Shown one piece after another: positions 23,613-35,460 of a DNA stretch of 64,000 bases. Position numbers and translations under genes: made by a program. The notes beneath the pieces were generated by a model that was given only the letters and a program-made list of their open reading frames with translations, was not told the DNA's origin and made no database searches. Origin of the DNA: Fratercula arctica (lineage: Eukaryota; Chordata; Aves; Charadriiformes; Alcidae); the NCBI GenBank assembly GCA_947846985.1, contig CANTUZ010000003.1, positions 52,302,096 through 52,366,095 on the forward strand, given 5' to 3'. Position 1 is the stretch's first letter; every line of letters begins with the position of its first letter.

Positions 23613-26600
23613 CCATGATACAGCTGAGCCAACAGCAGTACTACTAATAAATTTTAAGAATAAATGTACCATGGACAAAAACTTACATGGCCAGATGTTG
23701 TATTTTGCTTTTAGGGGCTTACTTAGAAGTGTATTTATACAATTCTTTATTTTTCTAAATTGGAAAGAATGGAGCATGCTAGTAGCACATGCAGTGTACT
23801 AATAACACACACATTGACTGTATTGTTTTAGAAGTGGATGAGACAAGCCTAGGTTAATTATATCTGACCAGAAAATCAACCATATAATGGCTGTGTATAA
23901 ATCCTCCTAATGCAATAGTCAACTCTTAACACAGAAGTGCTAACTCTATAAAATCTGTCATAGGAGGCTCAAATTGGTAGTTTAAGATGTCTACATTAGT
24001 CTCTGATTAAAAACTCACTAGTTACATAGGATGCCCTGCTAGGAGAGCAGCAATTAACACCAACATTTTTCAGGGACCTGAAGGATTTGTTTTGTCAGGA
24101 TTTCAGCCTGACTAATTATGGCACCTATTTCTGAGACATTGAGAGGGGTAACAGAGAGAGTACGCTGGCAGGTACTAACCTAATTAGAAGGTATGGTTAT
24201 TGGGAGTCATTAATGAACTATATCTTCAAATTCTTCTGGTTTTAGGGCTCACTTTAACAGTCCCAGGCCATCATAGTGATTTTAAAACATTCCCCCTTTC
24301 AAAATAAAGTTTTCTGTTGTCTGTGGGTTTACATAGTTACAAAATGCAAATTGCAACCTACTGCTTGTGGATTTGATATTTCATTCTCTGGGTCTTCAGA
24401 TGTGTTCTTCCACAGCAATGTTAATTATTTACCTTGTAAGTGACAGTCACATGCAACACACTGTAATTTAATTACATAGTACCTGACAGGAGATTTAAAA
24501 AATTACTAGGGGTATATTAAAAAAAAAAAAATAACCAGGGGAATTCAGACTACCCGAATTCCCAGTCTGGGATGCAGGGATGACATGTAGCTAAACTCGC
24601 TGAAATACAACTGCTCTTTGAGATCTGCTGCAGGATAGGTTGTAGCTCTCCAGCCTGAAACGCAGCACTCCAACCTGACTTTGCCAAGCAGCTGTCCTGG
24701 AACGTTGTATCTGATCTGACTGGGAGGGAAAGAGGGACAGGCACAAGCATCACAGAGAGAAGCAAACAGAGCATCCCTGCCTACCTGCCTACCATCCCAA
24801 GGCAAGCACAGTCCTTCGTGGATTAGACCCTATAAAAGATGGGCACAGTGGGAAGTGAAAAGCATAGCAAGATTTGAAATTTTAATTTAAAAAAGATTCT
24901 CCTGGTGTTACTCATCTTCTTTGGGAATGAATGAGAATGAAGAATGAGAGCGAGATGTAACCATTCATGTAATATTCTGTAGGTATATCAGTTTTTTAAC
25001 TATCATTTAATTATTTTTAGTTTTTGTTTTTAGCACATCCTCTCTGAAATCTAGTCATGAGCATTTTCAGAGTTATTTTTCTCTCCTCTTGAGTTAGAGG
25101 CATGTTATTGCAGCATAGTATCTATGGCAGTATGAACAGAGTATTTTTTTGAAACGAATAAGTGCAAAAGGGGACAGAGGAGAGAAAGTGAAAGCAAGAA
25201 TAAAACATGTCGTTGATAAACCAGGTAGAATTCCCTTGCTTTTCAGATTGGTCCTTAGGAGATTGGTCATAATTGTTTGTTTATCTCAGTATGTATTGCT
25301 GAAATATTTGCAATCTTGCCACTATTCACCTGAAAACCAAGAGAGATTCAGTCTTGCTGGAGAGGACTGCATAATAACTCCTGGTAGCTGCTTCATAGGT
25401 AATTGCATGAGAAATCACTCTAGCAAAACCCCGCGTCCATGTGTCCCAGGTTGCACTCAAGCTGCTTCACTAGCAAACAAAATGAAAGCTGATGCTTCAT
25501 GAAATATGGGTGGGTGACGGCGTCCCCAAAGCAGCTTTGAAGCTCCTGGGAGGACTTCAGGTAAATCTTCCACCTTGTTCCAAAAGTGTCTATGAAAGGA
25601 CAGAACAAATGCAATGAAACCAGAGGTCTTCCAAAAGCACCTGCCCTGGATGGGGAGGTGGAAACAGCCCCACTTCCCCTTCCAGAGAGCTGGGGCCAGG
25701 CATTTGAATTAGAAAGATATGTAGGGATGAGCAGAGAAAGAAGCATCTTTTCACAGCTATTTAGTCTGCATGGCTGTCCAGGCAAACGAGACCTACAGAG
25801 GATCCAGGAAGATTTCCCCAGAAATGGTATATTTTGTGAAGTGTGGATAACAGGAACAGCCAGACCTGAACATCATTTCTTCCTTTATTGTAGAAAGATT
25901 TCAGTTTCCTCTGCACATTACCTCTGATTCATGGTCTTACCGAAGAGTGACAGGATGGTGTGGAGAGATCCTGTTTTCATTCCTTCCCTGTGGTCTTTAG
26001 GTTCAGGAGTAGAGTAATTCCCACCGATATGAAAATATCTGAGAAAAGCAAAAGCATTAAAATGAAACTGTGACACAGGGCAATGTGTTAGGCCCACGCA
26101 CAAGCTTTGATACAAGAAAACGTGTGCCTTCTCTCACAGAAGGGATTGCCGGAATTTCTCTCACCCTGGAAAGGAAGCTATAATTCAGGTTTTCACAAGG
26201 GTGAATATTTTTAAGCAATTTCAAATTTCAGGCAGAAAAAGTAGGATTCTTATAGAAAGCTAAACCCAGAATATTTTCTTTCCTGTTAAGTTATAAATAA
26301 AATAAAATCATAAGAGTTTGCATTCTGAAATAGTTTCACTGCTTTACTATATGTTGCTGGCTTGCTTCCTTGTCCCCCAATAGAAACCACATCTCGTAAT
26401 TAAACAGAAAAAAGTCTGACAGAAAGGTTCTATGTTTAAGTGCTGAGCTACTTTTGGATGAACGAGCATAGCTTTTCAATTTTCTCACTTTGAATGGGCA
26501 AACTCAAAGACTGCCCTTGTTTCCACATCTAAAACCGCACTGAAATTACTAGGTAAGCGCTTGTTTGATTTACGATAATTCTTGCTAATCTGTGAAGGTA

Positions 26601-29600
26601 GTGTACTCTTTATTTCTTTGATGGCATTATAGGTGCCAGAAAAATAAATGCAACCTTGGGGGAAAGAAAAGGAAAACATTCCTGTTAGAATTCCAAGTTT
26701 TCCCACATCTAACTTTACAATGTTGTTCTAAAATATGTTATTTTACAGTATGGTAATACAAGTGTAGCCTGAAAGCAGCTGATGGAAATTAATGAAAAAT
26801 TGCTATAGAATTACTAATGAAAACTTTTTTGCCCTATTAGTCATATTCTGATTATATACAAGTGAAAAATACTGGAATCCTGGAGCTGGGAGGCAGCAGC
26901 AGTATTTTTTTATTAATGGTCCTTTCTGAATTAGAAAAAACTGTCACTATTTCACTATTCTTTTCATTAGTCTTTGTTACTTAGATAATATGTTTTTCCC
27001 ACTTGCCCTTCTGATCATCTTTTTGGGAAGAAAGTAAGCTAATTGTGGTGTCAAAGTTGCAATGGAGATGAATTCTCATTTTCATTATCCTTTTTTCTCT
27101 CAAAAGTTTTTTTTCACTGTCTTTAAAATAGTTAATAGATACACAATAGATATTTAAATGAGACAAAAGATACTTTTTTGGTCATTAATCATAATTTGTC
27201 ACATATTCTAATAATTAGCTATTGGATTATGCAATTTGTAATTTATCTAAATGAGGATTAAAAGCATTAAATTCTACAAAACAGACAACATAACTAAAAT
27301 GGACTAATAAAATCACTGCTATAAAGATCACTGGTTTTATACGTTTGTGTAAGAAATGATAATAGACGGGGAGGGAAACAATGCATTGGCAAATCAGATT
27401 AGGGTGACTGCCAGAAAGTAATGGTTTAAAATCACTAAGCATTTTAGGAGAAGTTGCTACTGCAACTTGCTGTTATCATTCTTTGCATGGGGTAGTTTTT
27501 ATAAATTTGCATTGAAGATTTTCCGTCTTAGTCCAGTGAGACTTTTCACTCATGTTAAATGAAAATACATTTTTTAAAATTTGTTTGTAATTTTGCTCTT
27601 TTGCTCTGTATTTCTTGCAAACAGACATCCTTCTGCTCCTCCATTCCATATCATCTTTTATTCCAGGTGAAAACTTGAACATTTTACGGACTTAAGGTTG
27701 TGCAGCTATACAGATTTTGTCCGATACATCTTTCTTTCTAGATTTGTGTTTCCACATAACATAGTATATTAAAAAAAACCCAAAACAACATACCTGGCAT
27801 AAGTAGTGCAAAATTGATGGTTAAGTTTTTGATTAGAGATTTCTTTCTCAACCTGAATAATCCAGTTTCCTTGGTCACTATCTTCTGATCCAGAAGTGCA
27901 TACACGCACATAGTAATGATTCCAAGAAGGGATGTTTTCTGAAGCTGATTTTTTTACTCATATTAATTGGGTTGAGAAGAGGGTTCCTGGGCTTTTGTGC
28001 ATTTGGTGGGTTGTGTTTTAATTTTATCTGTATCTCAAACTTACATAGATGCTTCATTTATTTTCTTATTTCAATAGCATTCTATAATTCAAATGTCCGG
28101 GTAATTTCCCCCTCCTCCCACCAGATAGCTGGACTGGAGGTGACATGGAACATATTTGTTTCACAATATGCCTCTTTTTTTCTTACCAACTCTGTTCCCT
28201 TTTTATTTCTGGGATTATCACAAAGTGTATCTAGTTCTGCACGAGTACTTCTAATTGTTTTGCCACTGGAGAAGAGGTAGTTCCTGTCTGAGTGTTTGCC
28301 TCTGAAGTGTTCATCAGTGGATGCTGCAAGATGACTAAAGTCATTCTAGATTTTGGACCCCAGCAGCAGAGAAACAGATGAGCATAAATCATAGAGTCAA
28401 ATATTATATCAACTTCTCATCATTTACTGGGAAAAACACTGTCATCCCCAATAAAATATGGGTGAATAAAAGCAAAAAAAGCCCTCCATTATTTTTCACA
28501 TTTTTAGTATGAATTCACCTCAGCCATGTTTTGCTTTTTCACTTGCTGTCAATATTCTATCAAATGAATTCACTGAGCAGCAGGTCTGTGGATTTTAGAA
28601 GATTGCAGGCTATCTACAGGGAATAAGATCCCACACCAATTTGATTAAGGATCTGAAATAACCCACTGTGTTCAATATACGTGGCTCATATTTCAAGCAT
28701 GAAGTATTCAAAGTGCTGCCAGCCTCCAATGTTCAAAACTTGGGGCCTCAAAATACATGAAATCTAAAAAAAAAAAAAGAAGAAAACATTGAGTTACTTT
28801 AAATTGTCCAAACGTTCAGCTTTGTTTGCAGCTGGGAGGAGCAGAGATGCTATGGCTAACCTCCTGGTTTAGGCAGTTACACCAAATGTCACGCTACTTA
28901 ATAATGATGCACCAGCCCCCGTGTGATGATCTAGAGCATCCAGGTTGGGCCTTTAGATTTCTACAGAGGAGTGTTGAATGCAGCACCACGGTGTTGGGTG
29001 CTTCTTGACAGAAACCTAGCTAGTGACATGCTGAGCAGCTTACTGGTGAGAAAGGCTATGGGCCAAGGCATGTTAGAACTCCTTCCCTTTCTGGCACTTA
29101 AGGACCTGAAAGAAGATGAAATTCTGGTGTCACATGTCTAATCATCATTGAAAAGGCCTTAATATTTTTATAGGGGTTAAGTAGGTGACAAGCTTTTTCT
29201 CAGCCCAGAAGGGGTTGTCCCTGCTGGGTGTGCTGACAGAGGGTGGGTACCAGCTACTCTTCCTGCTGAAGTTTGAGCTGTTCTTCATGATGGGCTTCAG
29301 GCATCCTAAACCACAAAGAGAACTTCCTTTGGTTATTGCAATGAAGTGAGACATTAAGACATGCAGGACAATTATACAAAATTGTACAAAACATAAAAAA
29401 ATAAAGGAAGACCAGAATAATGGTTGGGATGGTTATTCAGGTTTTGGAAATTGCTACTGTCTGAGCCCAAAGACAAATGTATTATTATACCTGCTGAAGT
29501 TCTGTCCCATAAAGAAGGAAAAGGTTCTTCCAGGCCAGATATATCAGAATGTCACTCTGTCTCCCAGCGCGCTAGCATAGCATGGGTATTAGAGTAACAC

Positions 29601-32600
29601 GTACGTTAAATGACACTGACATAACACACCAGACAGTACAGACCTACTCGTCTTTTATCCCTGTGTCTTTCACAGCCTTCCAGGAATGCCAATGTGTATG
29701 CTTGTCTATAAGAATAAGTCACTGATTCAATTACAGTGATAAGCAGTGTGTCTGCACTAGGGCAGAGAAAGTACATAGCACCATTTCAAAGAGTGTCCTT
29801 GAAGACTTTCATCGCTCATAACCTACTGTTCCCACTGCCCTGCAAAAGGATCTGCTTTTGTGTATGTCATTATTTGGGCAGAAAGGTCATATTTTGTTGG
29901 TATGCTACTCAGGGCTTTCTGCAAGCAGTAAAACATTTTGGTAATACAAAAACTATTGGAATTCTTTCTTTATTTTCTTTCAGCTATCTCACAATGAACA
30001 TGATCAGCTTTTTCTGCCCCTGGGTTAGTAAGAGAGATAGAGAGATTAGCAATAGCGGCTGGCTGCAAAGTTAGTTTTAGGGATGAGCAATCAGGGCAAT
30101 CGCTTGAGATAACAGGGCCTGGTGGGGATCCCTGAGACTGTTATGTAGTTGTGCAAGTCACAGTAAAGTTGGACAGAAAAAGGGAACGCTTTTTGCTTTC
30201 GCCCACGTATGAGGTGCAAAAAGCCAAATGCCAGCTCTGACTGACAGTAAAAGCTGGGAAAGTGCTTAGCATCTCTTGGCTGTGATTTCCAAATTTATGA
30301 GCATATAGTCACAGGTATTCCTAAAATAGTAACGTAGACTCTGTCCTCAAGACACACAGGTGTAACTGGCTTGGCTGAATTTGACCTTGTTCTATGAGAG
30401 GTCTAATGCTCCTCAGAAAGTTGTGCATCTAATACCCATCACCCCCACGCTTCCATGAATATCTCAGTGGGATGGCATTTCAGGGTTAGCAACTGCTGTT
30501 GGCTGTTTGTTGTCAGTGGGGTCATCCCCACTTGTACAGAAAAGGAGCTTTAAATATTGTCTTGCTCAGAATGGTTCCACGAGATCCATTTTGTACAGCT
30601 GTAAGTAACAACAGAGGATGAATGTCAAAGGAGGAACAGTATGATACTTCTGCTGGGCTGTGTAAGCTCTTGACTGGAGATTAGCAGCAAAATAAAGAAA
30701 AAGCTAATATAAATGCAGGGAATGTGTTATTCAGTACTTACTTGATCATCAGCTATAACAGAAGAGAAATTATGCAGTTTTCCAGGGCTCAGACCCACCT
30801 TTTATGGTGATTAAACTAAAAATCTGAGCTCAAACATAAGCAGGCAGACTCAATAATTGGAAAGGACAGACCTACAATAGGTTCTCATATCCCATTACAC
30901 TTATGTATAAAAACAAAGTATTTATTCAGATCCACCTTGTAAACCTGCTGCGTTCACAAAGGCAATGCAGCTGCGATTTTACCATTAAACCAGACCCCCC
31001 TATGTTATTCTTGCTCCAGAATTCACAGACCATGCCATTCTTGTACTGTCCTCTAGTCTGTGATATAAAGGCTTTAGGTAAAAGCAGATTTTTTTTTTGC
31101 AGTCCCTCCAGTTTGTCAGCATTAACAAAATCAAGAATGGTGAGATAATCACATTATGATCAGATAAAGAGAAAACTTTATTCTTTTTATGATCTTCTAA
31201 CTAGCCTCTGAGTACAGGCCATCAGTTTGAAGAGTTGCTCTCTGTAATTTATTGTTGGCTTTTATTGCAGCTAAGTACGAGATCATAGCCCAAATATTTA
31301 GCAACAGTAATGTGTGTAGAGCTGTACTCACAAAGATGCTTTTGTTGCTTGCTTCAGCAAGTAAGAAGATTTTTTTTTTTTAATTATTAATTTTATATAA
31401 TTACCCCCTTTATCTCTACTCCTATAGCATTTATATTAAGCCCTTTACTGACATCAGTGCAGGATATTCTATGTTCTAAAGGCCTGGAGACTCTGACAGT
31501 ACGTGTTACCCAACGTTGACATTTACGTAATTCATAAAAAACATCAGATAAATGTGCAGTTACCTATTGTAGTTGCTCAATTGTGCAGCAAATTCAATGA
31601 CGTAATCATAATTCTTCCTTGACCCAGTTTAAAGGAATAACCTATAAAGCTGGTTTCATACTTATTTAAAATTCTTACACTGTACACAGAAAGTCTAAAT
31701 CCACAATCCTGCCAATTCTTCGTTTTGGAAAATTCTAGGATAGGGTAGTCTTTCACCAGAGGATTCTTTTTCTGCTAACACTAATCACTCAAACTCTGGG
31801 AATTGACAGCCAGAATCACCCAGAGGTAACAAATCAGGGTCCCAGGTAATAGCAGGCGATGGAAGATCATTTGTAATAGTAATGTCAAGGCAAGCAAATG
31901 TGGATATTTTAAACTATAACTCTAAAATTTTTCTTTTTGGTTCATAATCTATTATGTTCTCATTAGCATTTGCTTTCCCTCCCTCTCTCTATTCCCTGTT
32001 ATCTCTTCCCTATGACAGGTGAGTTTTGACTAATGATGTATACTTTGTATCATTCTCCAGGGGAAGTTTACTCAGCGACAGTGGATTAAGCAGGCTCTTA
32101 GGGTGCTCAAATTTTGTCTCTGACGCTGAGGAGCTAATTCTTTGTGTTTCCTTAAACAGCCTCAGTCATTTGGCTCAGCAAAGACCCCTTTGAGGCTCTC
32201 TTTCCATTCGTGCCTCTTTCGGACTGCCAGTAATCACCGCGGGAACCTGATGGCGCTGGGTTTCTCCAGCATAATTGTATTTAGCTGAGTATGAGGAAAT
32301 GTCATGTGGTGCTTTTGTCAGTGCCAGACCCGTTACCTTTAAATCTTGTGAATCAGCAGTGAACGTGAATCAGCAGACTAACGTAGTGAAGTAAAGCAAT
32401 TTGAGAGCAATGGGAGCCATCTATGGTACAAAATGGCATCTTCCGGCAGGTGGGAATTTGACTTAATGGGAATGAATGGTTGTTGCTGGAGATCTTAATT
32501 CTTATCAGACAAATTTCACTGTATTTCCTTTGTTGGTGTTTTAAACCAAGGGGAAAAAAAGATGTAATGGAAGTTCTAATTCTCATTAGTTAGTGCAGGG

Positions 32601-33099
32601 CTGAGAAATAAGCCTCAGACTTCCTTGCAGTGTGGGTCACTTTGTTTTGTTGACCTTCATCTTTTCTCATTTGCAGTACATGGGCTGATTTATAAGCTGT
32701 TCACATTTGTGGGGTCAGCTCATTCTACCTTTTGGGACATCTCATGGCAACTGTAGCAGCTGCCTAACTGGAAAAGTAACAAATACTGATATATGTTTTG
32801 CATGTCTTTTATTAATATATAACATCCAAATGCAGGAGAAGCTAATACCATATGAGGAATAATTTCTTCCTTGTCCTCTAGGAAATCATTTTGTGAAATT
32901 ACTGTTGTAAACTGTAGGGATGTCACTGCAGTAAAGGCCATCTCTCTAGAACATCCCCACTGAACTGCCTCAGTCTTTCTTTATATAGGTAAATGCCCAC
33001 AGGGCCGGAAGAGTGACTTTGCTCAGTTCCACAGTGACTTTAAATCTGACCTGAAGGGTATGTTCATACTGTAGTTCCCTAAACATCCTCTCTCCTTCT
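23613..33099. other. Unique sequence, no gene recognised
   Basis: Nearly 9.5 kb without a recognisable gene or transposon. A relatively CpG-containing segment at 24541-24840 ends in a TATA box (listed separately). Open frames at 25149-25927 overlap on both strands and lack motifs. Two short intervals have a strong pyrimidine tract plus CAG followed closely by a donor-like GTAAGA/GTGAGA (29984-30027 and 31103-31139), but their lengths (44 and 37 bp) and lack of partners make real exons unlikely. A-runs occur at about 24520-24532 and 28767-28778. Confidence 0.5.
24831..24838 (+). promoter_or_regulatory. TATA box motif downstream of a CpG-containing segment
   Basis: A consensus TATAAAAG sits at the end of a 300-bp stretch (24541-24840) that carries about five CpGs and is richer in GC than its surroundings. 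This could be a fossil promoter, for example of an LTR or an unannotated transcript. I see no LTR boundaries and no recognisable exon downstream, so the motif may be coincidental. Confidence 0.2.
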
Positions 33100-33178
33100 C
33101 TTGCTGTGTTGGACTTGATGGTTGGACTAGATGACCTGAAAGGTCCCTTCCAACCTAGGCAATCCTATGATTCGATGT
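33100..33178 (+). mobile_element. CR1 LINE, extreme 3' tail only
   Basis: The segment reads 'gttggactagatgacctgaa' and 'aggtcccttccaacctaggc', then 'atcctatgattcgatg', the last approximately 70 bp of a CR1 element in plus orientation. The block 'gttggacttgatg' directly before 'gttggactagatg' suggests a small internal duplication. No coding sequence remains. Confidence 0.9.
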
Positions 33179-34594
33179 TTTTGTTGTTGTTTTTGTTGTT
33201 CAACTTAATTTGATCAATCTTGCATCCTGGCTTCTTTACGTTCTTCAAATGATGACCTATTTCTTCACCTTATTTTTCCTTCTCTGTGTCCTCTTATATT
33301 TCTAACTGAATGCATCTCTGCTTTATAAGCCTTTGTAAAGTGGTATATTGTGACTCTATTATACAATTCCTTATGAGCTAGATGTTTAGTTTTTCCTGTA
33401 TCAAGTTATATTTAGCCTTTATGCAAGACTCTGTAATACTTTTGTTTCGATATTTCTCTTGTTTAAATCACAGTACAAAATACGCAAATCTTTGGCAAAC
33501 CTTCTAAATTAACTGTAGTATTGATGTTTAATTCCACTGCTAACACTTTGTTAGAAACAGGAGTGCTGTTGCCACTTCTGAAGGGCATACTTTAAAGAGC
33601 ACGTACCAATTTTTCTCACAAATTAATGCAATTATATTAAATATTTCAGCAATTTTTCACTTTGATTTCCAGTATTAATCAGCTTTATTTATAACAATAT
33701 GTTTTCCTTCTAACCAGGCTGTTCATCAACACTATTCCAAACTAGAAAAAACAGCCAAACCTTTAATACATTTTTTTTTCGCAGTGCATTTAGTGTCATC
33801 TTTCCACAGGCCTCATTCCTGCCGTGAGAGAACAGAATGCAGAGTAAACCTCTAGAGGTGAAGTCTTTGCCCTTTTTCATCAACGGGAGTTTTACTGTGA
33901 CCTTTGTAAAGCCAACTTTCAACGCCGGTGAACACATGTTAATAAGGTCTACTGTTCAGAGGACACTGAGCCTAAATTCTCTATTACCTAGTAGAGTTGG
34001 CTATGCCTATGTGTACAGTGAAACAGAGGCAAAGTAATGAAGCTTCAGGGTTGGCTCCTCTGGATTAGAGTACACAGAAAACCAGACCCACATTCCGTTG
34101 TTATTCCCAAATGGTCTTTATCTTGGCTTTTAGAACTCCCAGTTCTGTATCAATATATAAAAACTTCTGATTGACCTGAGCCCTATGCCAGACAATTATA
34201 ACTAAAACAAAAGTTAAATGACGGTGGTTGCGACCAGTCCATTTATGATCTCAATGTTCTTACCTCTGGTGAAGCTTGCAACAGTCGCAGAATTGAAACA
34301 TGCATATAGCAAAGCTCCATGGGGCACAAAATGCTTTGGTTGCTTTGGTCTTTAGCAAATCTTTGGTGAGTGCTGCAATGCCTTATCCCTAACGAACCAG
34401 TTTTGTGACATTGCAGAATTACGTAGCTCACATACTGACATGCCTATAATGAATAATAGAGAATAATGATGTTCACATATCCCAGTAAATAATTTGTAAT
34501 CTGTAGGCATTGCTGTATCATTACTAGATTAGGTGTACCTAGACAGCCAGACACATATTGTAACCCATTACCTTCAAACCTTCAAACCAAAGTT

Positions 34595-34652
34595 GTCTTA
34601 CAGCATACTAAACCGCCCCAAACAAATGGGGCAGTTTAGTATCCTGTAAGAC
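34595..34652. ncRNA. Near-perfect 58-nt hairpin, microRNA-precursor-sized
   Basis: Arms 34595-34620 and 34627-34652 are reverse complements at 24 of 26 positions, separated by the 6-base loop 'aacaaa'. The two mismatches are 34604/34643 (C opposite C) and 34614/34633 (C opposite A). On the minus strand the second becomes a G-U wobble, so a minus-strand transcript would pair at 25 of 26 positions. Stem length and size fit a microRNA precursor, although the loop is small. Alternatives are a fold-back (template-switch) mutation or a minimal palindromic transposon; no TA or other target duplication is visible. I recognise no known microRNA seed. The hairpin is certain; its identity as an RNA gene is not. 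Confidence 0.3.
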
Positions 34653-35382
34653 GTATCTTCATAGTTTCTTTGTACTATGTCTTTTCTTTCAAAAGTCATG
34701 CAGGCATTTCTGAATGTGAGAAAAGTTTATTGAATAGTTATCCTCTTGTATAACCTTTCAGAGCATCCAAGGAGTCACTCTGACAGTAATGATGGAAACT
34801 TAGCAGGACTTCATTTCTACTACTGCATCTTGAGCTGCTGAATGGATTGATTATTTAAAGCATTTAGCAGTTTTCATAGACTTGTAACAGCAACATGTAA
34901 ATAAATTACTTAGTCAACGTATTTTCTTGTATCAGCTCAATCAGTGAACAGTGACTCAGCACGCGTTTTGACATTGACAGAAAAAGCACTAAGTGGCCAA
35001 ATTCTATGGCAGCTAATTTGATACTGCTTACAGCTTCCTTCCATAAGGACTATTTATGTGAAGATGTGGTGTTTTTCCAGCAGAACATTTATGAGAACTG
35101 TTAGAGGACACAGGAAAATCTATTCTAAAAAAAGAAAAGTTACAGATTATGCATTTTCATAGCAATCTTCAGCAGAGGTTTAGATACACTTTGTTCTCTG
35201 CATTTACTATTTTAAAACAAGATACATTATGGATTATGCAAAGACACATTTTTGCTCGAACCAGCTATAGAGTTATAATTTCAATTGAATGTCGGAACAG
35301 AGAGTAATTTACTTAACTAGAGGCACAATCACGTAAACACATAATTAAAAGGTCTTTTGCCTAAAGTAGCCTGTTAGAGCTA

Positions 35383-35460
35383 AATTTCAAAATATACTTA
35401 GGTACCTAAAAAATGACATAGGCAGTCATGAAAGAATTTCAAAGTACTTAGGTACCTAAA
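35383..35460. repeat. Duplicated 26-28 bp unit with a 12-bp palindrome in each copy
   Basis: The units at 35383-35410 and 35435-35460 share 'aatttcaaa' plus 'tacttaggtacctaaa'; the first has two extra bases. Each includes the perfect palindrome TTAGGTACCTAA (35398-35409 and 35448-35459), exactly 50 bp apart. The following sequence ('gggattagacacagacatct', then 'ttgaatatccc') resembles an old amniote interspersed repeat in which 'TTAGGNNCCTAAAT' and 'CTTTGAAAATC' blocks recur. I cannot name that family. Confidence 0.7.

Noticed and set aside
34008..34045. 'gtgaaacagaggcaaagtaa', resembling an antisense MIR core
   Set aside because: Match is too short and no flanking SINE blocks follow.
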